NCBI RefSeq assembly: GCF_002377945.1
Contig: NZ_DFQV01000028.1
Coordinates: 1-7,397 of the forward strand
Reading direction: 5' to 3'
DNA: 7,397 nt
Source of the DNA: Psychrobacter sp. UBA3480
GTDB taxonomy: Bacteria > Pseudomonadota > Gammaproteobacteria > Pseudomonadales > Moraxellaceae
Shown: positions 4,508-7,397 of the stretch, in pieces
Layout: every line of letters starts with the position of its first letter
Position numbering within the stretch: position 1 is the first letter of the stretch
Program-made: the position numbers and the translations under genes
The notes under the pieces: generated by a model
Told to the model about the DNA's origin: nothing
Seen by the model: the letters and a program-made list of their open reading frames with translations, nothing else
Database searches by the model: none

Positions 4508-5998
4508 TCAAAGAATAGAACGGTACTGGTACTTATCAAGGGTTGGCAGATTATCGGTATGGAGTTCGGAGTTTTGATCCAAATAATCAACATCAGACAA
4601 CCTAACGCTACCCACACACGCAAAATTGCATAGTATTAGGTTTTGGCGGGTGTGCTCTTCGTGGTTTCTTACAATATAAGCGCTATCTCCAAAGACACTA
4701 AGCCAGTTATTGAGTAAAGTTTGTGTGTATTTATGATTGAAATCGGGTGTAGCGATGATATTAGCCATTAGGTAGCGGGACTTTGAAGCCATAAGCGCCA
4801 AGGCCTCTGTGGTATATAAGTGGCCAACAACATACGGACCTCTAAACGCATCAACGAGCATAAAATCAAACTTATCACCTTTATATCGAGCTAAGTAACC
4901 TCTACCATCATCCCCAACAAAGGCAATATTACTAGGTAGTGGCATCTTTAAGAACCTCTCTTCTGAGATCTCTTTTAATGCAGTGTCAATATCAACGACC
5001 ACCAGCTTAGCAGAGGGGTTCTTAGTTGCGTACTCGGCAGGAATGGCCATACCTGCACCGCCTAGAAAAACAAGCGTGTTGGCTGATACGCTAGTGGCAG
5101 ACTCTATCGCTCTATCTCCATACCAAAAACAACTCTTCTTAGCTACATGGTCCCAGCAGCTGCTCAAGTGTCTTGGTGTATCAGAGATAGTAGTACTTGG
5201 GTGGCCTTCCCATTCAGAATCTTGAATAAACCAAGTTCCTGCAGGTGTCTGGATACCGGTATTTAAGGTATTTAGAACAACAAACAAGGATGTGATGATA
5301 ACCGCAGTGGTTGTCACCATGTAATTAATTACAGTAGATGGCTTGTTATCGTCTAGCTTGAGCGCAGCAGATCCTGTCGCCTGGGCGGCTAGAGTAGTAC
5401 ACAGATACGCACTAACCGATAAACAGATGATGAATAACGCGAAACTATACATCAGCCCTATGTAGGGCAGCAATAAGATCGGGGTGACGGTTGAGCCTAG
5501 TACGCTACCTATGGTGGTTATGGCAACCATAGTACCTGCATTTTTCCCAGCATCCACTTTGCCATGAGCTTCATATTGTAAAGTTAAAAACTGTGTGATG
5601 AGTGGTATACACGTAGAGCCTAGCGTAAGTCCTACTCCGTATAACAAACCCACACATATTGCTGCAACGATAGCGTTATCTACGAATACTGTGAGCGCCG
5701 CCAGTAACGGTATTTGTAGAATACAGGCAATGGCATGACAAAAAGCGGAGAGTGACAAAACGCGGCCAGCTGTTATCAGTGCATGTCTTGGCGTAGTAAC
5801 ACCTGCAGAGAGCTTGCCGCCGTACCAGTAACCTGTCGCAATAGCAATTAACACCATAGCTAAAATCACACCAGTAATAGCGATAGACGATCCAATGTAA
5901 GTGGCGGATATCCTGATTGCGTAAATTTCAATACCTAAGCCTGCAAATCCTTCTAGCAGTGCTATAGCCAAACAGATAATAAGAACTTTTTTTGGCAT
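4508..5998 (-). CDS. Fused membrane transporter-like / spermidine-synthase-like protein
   Basis: The 496 residues fall into two parts. Residues 1 to about 245 hold around eight hydrophobic segments with small-residue-rich stretches (for example GLLYGVGLTLGS at 117-128), as in fused MFS/spermidine-synthase proteins. Residues about 290-496 are a Rossmann-type methyltransferase-like domain of the spermidine synthase class: LGGAGMAIP (312-320), VVVDID (333-338), VGDDGRGYL (361-369), DAFRG (383-387), HLYTTEAL (393-400) and a closing LHTDNLPTLD (479-488). The first glycine motif lacks the acidic residue of the classic GGGDG/GGGEG, and the catalytic DxxD-type motif keeps only Asp383. True polyamine synthesis is therefore doubtful, as for many such fusions. 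The ATG at 5998 gives the natural hydrophobic start; upstream there is only a weak purine-rich AAAAGAAA. It is convergent with the acrVA2 unit. Confidence 0.85.
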   Translation of the reverse strand: MPKKVLIICLAIALLEGFAGLGIEIYAIRISATYIGSSIAITGVILAMVLIAIATGYWYGGKLSAGVTTPRHALITAGRVLSLSAFCHAIACILQIPLLAALTVFVDNAIVAAICVGLLYGVGLTLGSTCIPLITQFLTLQYEAHGKVDAGKNAGTMVAITTIGSVLGSTVTPILLLPYIGLMYSFALFIICLSVSAYLCTTLAAQATGSAALKLDDNKPSTVINYMVTTTAVIITSLFVVLNTLNTGIQTPAGTWFIQDSEWEGHPSTTISDTPRHLSSCWDHVAKKSCFWYGDRAIESATSVSANTLVFLGGAGMAIPAEYATKNPSAKLVVVDIDTALKEISEERFLKMPLPSNIAFVGDDGRGYLARYKGDKFDFMLVDAFRGPYVVGHLYTTEALALMASKSRYLMANIIATPDFNHKYTQTLLNNWLSVFGDSAYIVRNHEEHTRQNLILCNFACVGSVRLSDVDYLDQNSELHTDNLPTLDKYQYRSIL

Positions 5999-6112
5999 GA
6001 GATGATTTCTTTTGATTGATTGATGTTAGCTGGCTGGCTATGAATAGGTTAGCAATTACCCGGCGCACCACCTGCATAGATATATCTCGTCATATTCCTT
6101 GAATAACAATTC

Positions 6113-6141
6113 ATGTTATATGTTCTTATTTTTTATAGCAA
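6113..6141 (-). promoter_or_regulatory. Weak candidate promoter for the membrane/SpeE-like gene
   Basis: Read on the - strand, TTGCTA (6136-6141) is followed by 17 bp and TAACAT (6113-6118). Each box matches four of six consensus bases. It lies about 115 bp before the start codon at 5998. Other AT-rich hexamers nearby could serve equally well. Confidence 0.3.
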
Positions 6142-6294
6142 TATACGAAATTGTGTCTTTGGTTATATATAAAAAATAATTTGTTTTAGCATGAAGTAAG
6201 TAGGGTTTGACGAGTAGGGTGCGAGCAGGGAAGACTGGTAATCTGTCATAACAGCGGTGCCAGGAATATTGATAAGCCTAATGCAAATACAAGC

Positions 6295-6332
6295 CTGCTT
6301 GTTTAGAGGGCGTATCCCAGACAAACAAGCAG
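6295..6332. repeat. Perfect 10-bp inverted repeat hairpin
   Basis: CTGCTTGTTT (6295-6304) pairs exactly with AAACAAGCAG (6323-6332). Inside, GGG (6308-6310) can pair with CCC (6316-6318). No T run follows on either strand, so it is not a typical intrinsic terminator. It lies directly next to the adhesin terminator and may stabilise the mRNA 3' end or be a remnant repeat. Confidence 0.55.
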
Positions 6333-6333
6333 T

Positions 6334-6368
6334 AAAAAAGCCGCAATCAGTAGATGATCACGGCTTTT
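6334..6368 (-). terminator. Intrinsic terminator of the adhesin gene
   Basis: AAAAGCCG (6336-6343) pairs with CGGCTTTT (6361-6368). On the - strand the stem ends in a run of six T (complement of 6334-6339). It lies about 22 bp after the adhesin stop codon. Confidence 0.75.
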
Positions 6369-6389
6369 ACTTATACAAAATGACTAATA

Positions 6390-7397
6390 TTAATCAATCA
6401 CACCTGAGATACCGATTTTGAATAGGTTCTCGCTTTGGGTGTTGGTAGAGAAACCACCAATCATTGATACTTTTCCATCAACAGAGGTGTGGCGTAATGT
6501 ACCGCCAATTGCTGCTTCACCATTGAAGTGGCTCATACCCATGGCATAACTTACTTTACCAGGCACAAAAGGCGCTACTTCCATTGCAGCGTTTGATGCG
6601 ATGCCTGCAGACAGTTTGTAGCCAAGCTCCTTCATGTCACCGCGTAACTCTCTGTAATCACCTTCGAGCGAATCAATGCGCGCATCAGTGGCGCTAAATG
6701 CATCACCGACATTGCTATAAACATTGCCACCGATACTGTAACTAGGGGCAAGCATAGTACCGGCCTCAGAGTCATACGAAGCACCTGCGCCAAGCATTTC
6801 TGCCGTCGCCGCTGCAAAGTTATCATTACGAATCGTCTGAGCGGTGATTTGCTGCTCTTGTTGAGCATGCATGGTATCAACATAGCTGGCGTCGGCTTTC
6901 GCCTTAATAGCGGCATCCTGAGCGGTATTAACACCATCCAAACGACTGACTTCTGTAGTCATGGTTTCGTTGGTGCTATCAATACGGCTGTTAATAGTGT
7001 CGTTATTGACGGTGATAGCAGCGTCTAAACGGCCAGTTTCAGTCGTAATACGCTCATTAGTCGCCACATTCTTAGCGTCAGCATCGGCTTTGTTTTGAGC
7101 AATAACCGTATCTTGACGAGCTTGATCAGTAGCCATTGCAGCATCTTGCGCTTGGTTGGTAGCATCTAAACGACCCACTTCTGTAGTCATGGTTTCGTTG
7201 GTGCTATCGACACGAGCATTAACCGCTTTGTCGTTGGCAGCAACCGTATTACTTAGCGCAGTATCACGCTCAATTGAAGACTGGTTGTTTGCAGCAATAA
7301 CCGTATCTTGACGAGCCTGGTCAGTAGCAACTGCAGCATCTTGTGCTTGATTGGCGGCATCCAAACGACCCACTTCGGTAGTCATGGTTTCGTTGGT
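6390..7397 (-). CDS. Trimeric autotransporter adhesin, C-terminal part (partial)
   Basis: The reading frame stays open to the window edge at 7397, so this is the 3' end of a larger gene; the ATG at 7385 lies inside a repeat and is not a real start. The visible 335 residues show an Ala/Asp/Thr/Asn-rich coiled-coil-like stalk with repeats (NETMTTEV-GRLDA and TDQARQDTVIA) and a short GNVYSNVGDAF segment. Next come a coiled-coil neck (DARIDSLEGDYRELRGDMKEL) and a YadA-type membrane anchor over roughly the last 80 residues (AGIASNAAMEV, then alternating strands such as GEAAIGGTLRH and GKVSMIGGFS). The family forms homotrimeric outer-membrane adhesins. The protein ends in GVID rather than the aromatic residue usual for outer-membrane barrels. 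A terminator follows. Confidence 0.92.
   Translation of the reverse strand, partial: TNETMTTEVGRLDAANQAQDAAVATDQARQDTVIAANNQSSIERDTALSNTVAANDKAVNARVDSTNETMTTEVGRLDATNQAQDAAMATDQARQDTVIAQNKADADAKNVATNERITTETGRLDAAITVNNDTINSRIDSTNETMTTEVSRLDGVNTAQDAAIKAKADASYVDTMHAQQEQQITAQTIRNDNFAAATAEMLGAGASYDSEAGTMLAPSYSIGGNVYSNVGDAFSATDARIDSLEGDYRELRGDMKELGYKLSAGIASNAAMEVAPFVPGKVSYAMGMSHFNGEAAIGGTLRHTSVDGKVSMIGGFSTNTQSENLFKIGISGVID
7102..7397 (-). repeat. 195-bp-period repeats in the adhesin stalk
   Basis: The 101-bp segments 7102-7202 and 7297-7397 are near identical, with about nine differences, many at third codon positions. They are offset by 195 bp (65 codons). Each encodes the NETMTTEVGRLDA...QAQDAA...TDQARQDTVIA block. 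A more diverged partial copy begins near 6960. The right copy reaches the window edge, so more repeats probably follow. Such in-frame repeats let the stalk change length by recombination. Confidence 0.85.

Larger units (their letters stand above)
5999..6389. other. Intergenic region with two hairpins
   Basis: These 390 bp contain no gene I can support. They lie between the stop of the adhesin gene and the start of the membrane/SpeE-like gene, both on the - strand. The right part holds the adhesin terminator (6334-6368) and a separate hairpin (6295-6332). The AT-rich stretch around 6100-6190 is where the - strand promoter should be. Confidence 0.7.

Noticed and set aside
4983..5225. 80-aa + strand ORF inside the membrane/SpeE-like gene
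   Set aside because: Antisense shadow within the synthase-like domain, whose motifs fix the true frame.
6632..6937. 101-aa - strand ORF inside the adhesin gene
   Set aside because: Alternative frame of the adhesin neck and anchor region; the frame with the YadA anchor and stalk repeats is clearly the coding one.

Overview
The window looks like accessory DNA from a gamma-proteobacterium of the Moraxellaceae, most likely Psychrobacter or a close relative of Moraxella. The reasons are the AT-rich intergenic DNA, an AcrVA2-type anti-CRISPR (a family first described in Moraxella bovoculi), and a trimeric autotransporter adhesin with Asp/Ala/Thr/Asn-rich stalk repeats. I cannot tell from the sequence whether it is a plasmid or an integrated island. 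No replication, mobilisation, integrase or transposase gene is present.

Left part (1-1237): about 1.2 kb without a convincing gene. It opens with a tandem array of period exactly 58 bp (five copies, running off the left edge, with a 116-bp higher-order repeat). Further right is a helically phased array of NTTTAA motifs (545-653), then two short perfect palindromes, then a good sigma-70-type promoter (1159-1187).

Anti-defence part (1238-4440, all + strand): a small unknown acidic protein (99 aa) is followed by an ArdC-like antirestriction protein (293 aa) whose HExxH metal site is degraded to KQxxH, and then by a strong terminator. A second phased NTTTAA array (2542-2638) comes next, strictly 10 bp apart. 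A second transcription unit then encodes an AcrVA2-like inhibitor of type V-A (Cas12a) CRISPR (320 aa) and a membrane-anchored extracytoplasmic protein of unknown role (208 aa), closed by a bidirectional terminator. An antirestriction gene and an anti-Cas12a gene in adjacent cassettes suggest a counter-defence island that helps a mobile element establish in hosts carrying restriction-modification and Cas12a. The two unknown genes are therefore candidates for further counter-defence roles.

Right part (4508-7397, all - strand): a membrane/spermidine-synthase-like fusion protein (496 aa), a 390-bp intergenic region with two hairpins, and the 3' end of a trimeric autotransporter adhesin with a YadA-type anchor; its start lies beyond the window. 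These look like ordinary host-type genes, so the island boundary may be near the 4459-4489 terminator.

The most notable observations are the divergent AcrVA2 homologue with an altered C-terminus, the ArdC-like protein with an apparently dead protease site, and the pair of 10-bp-phased TTTAA arrays bracketing the ardC cassette.
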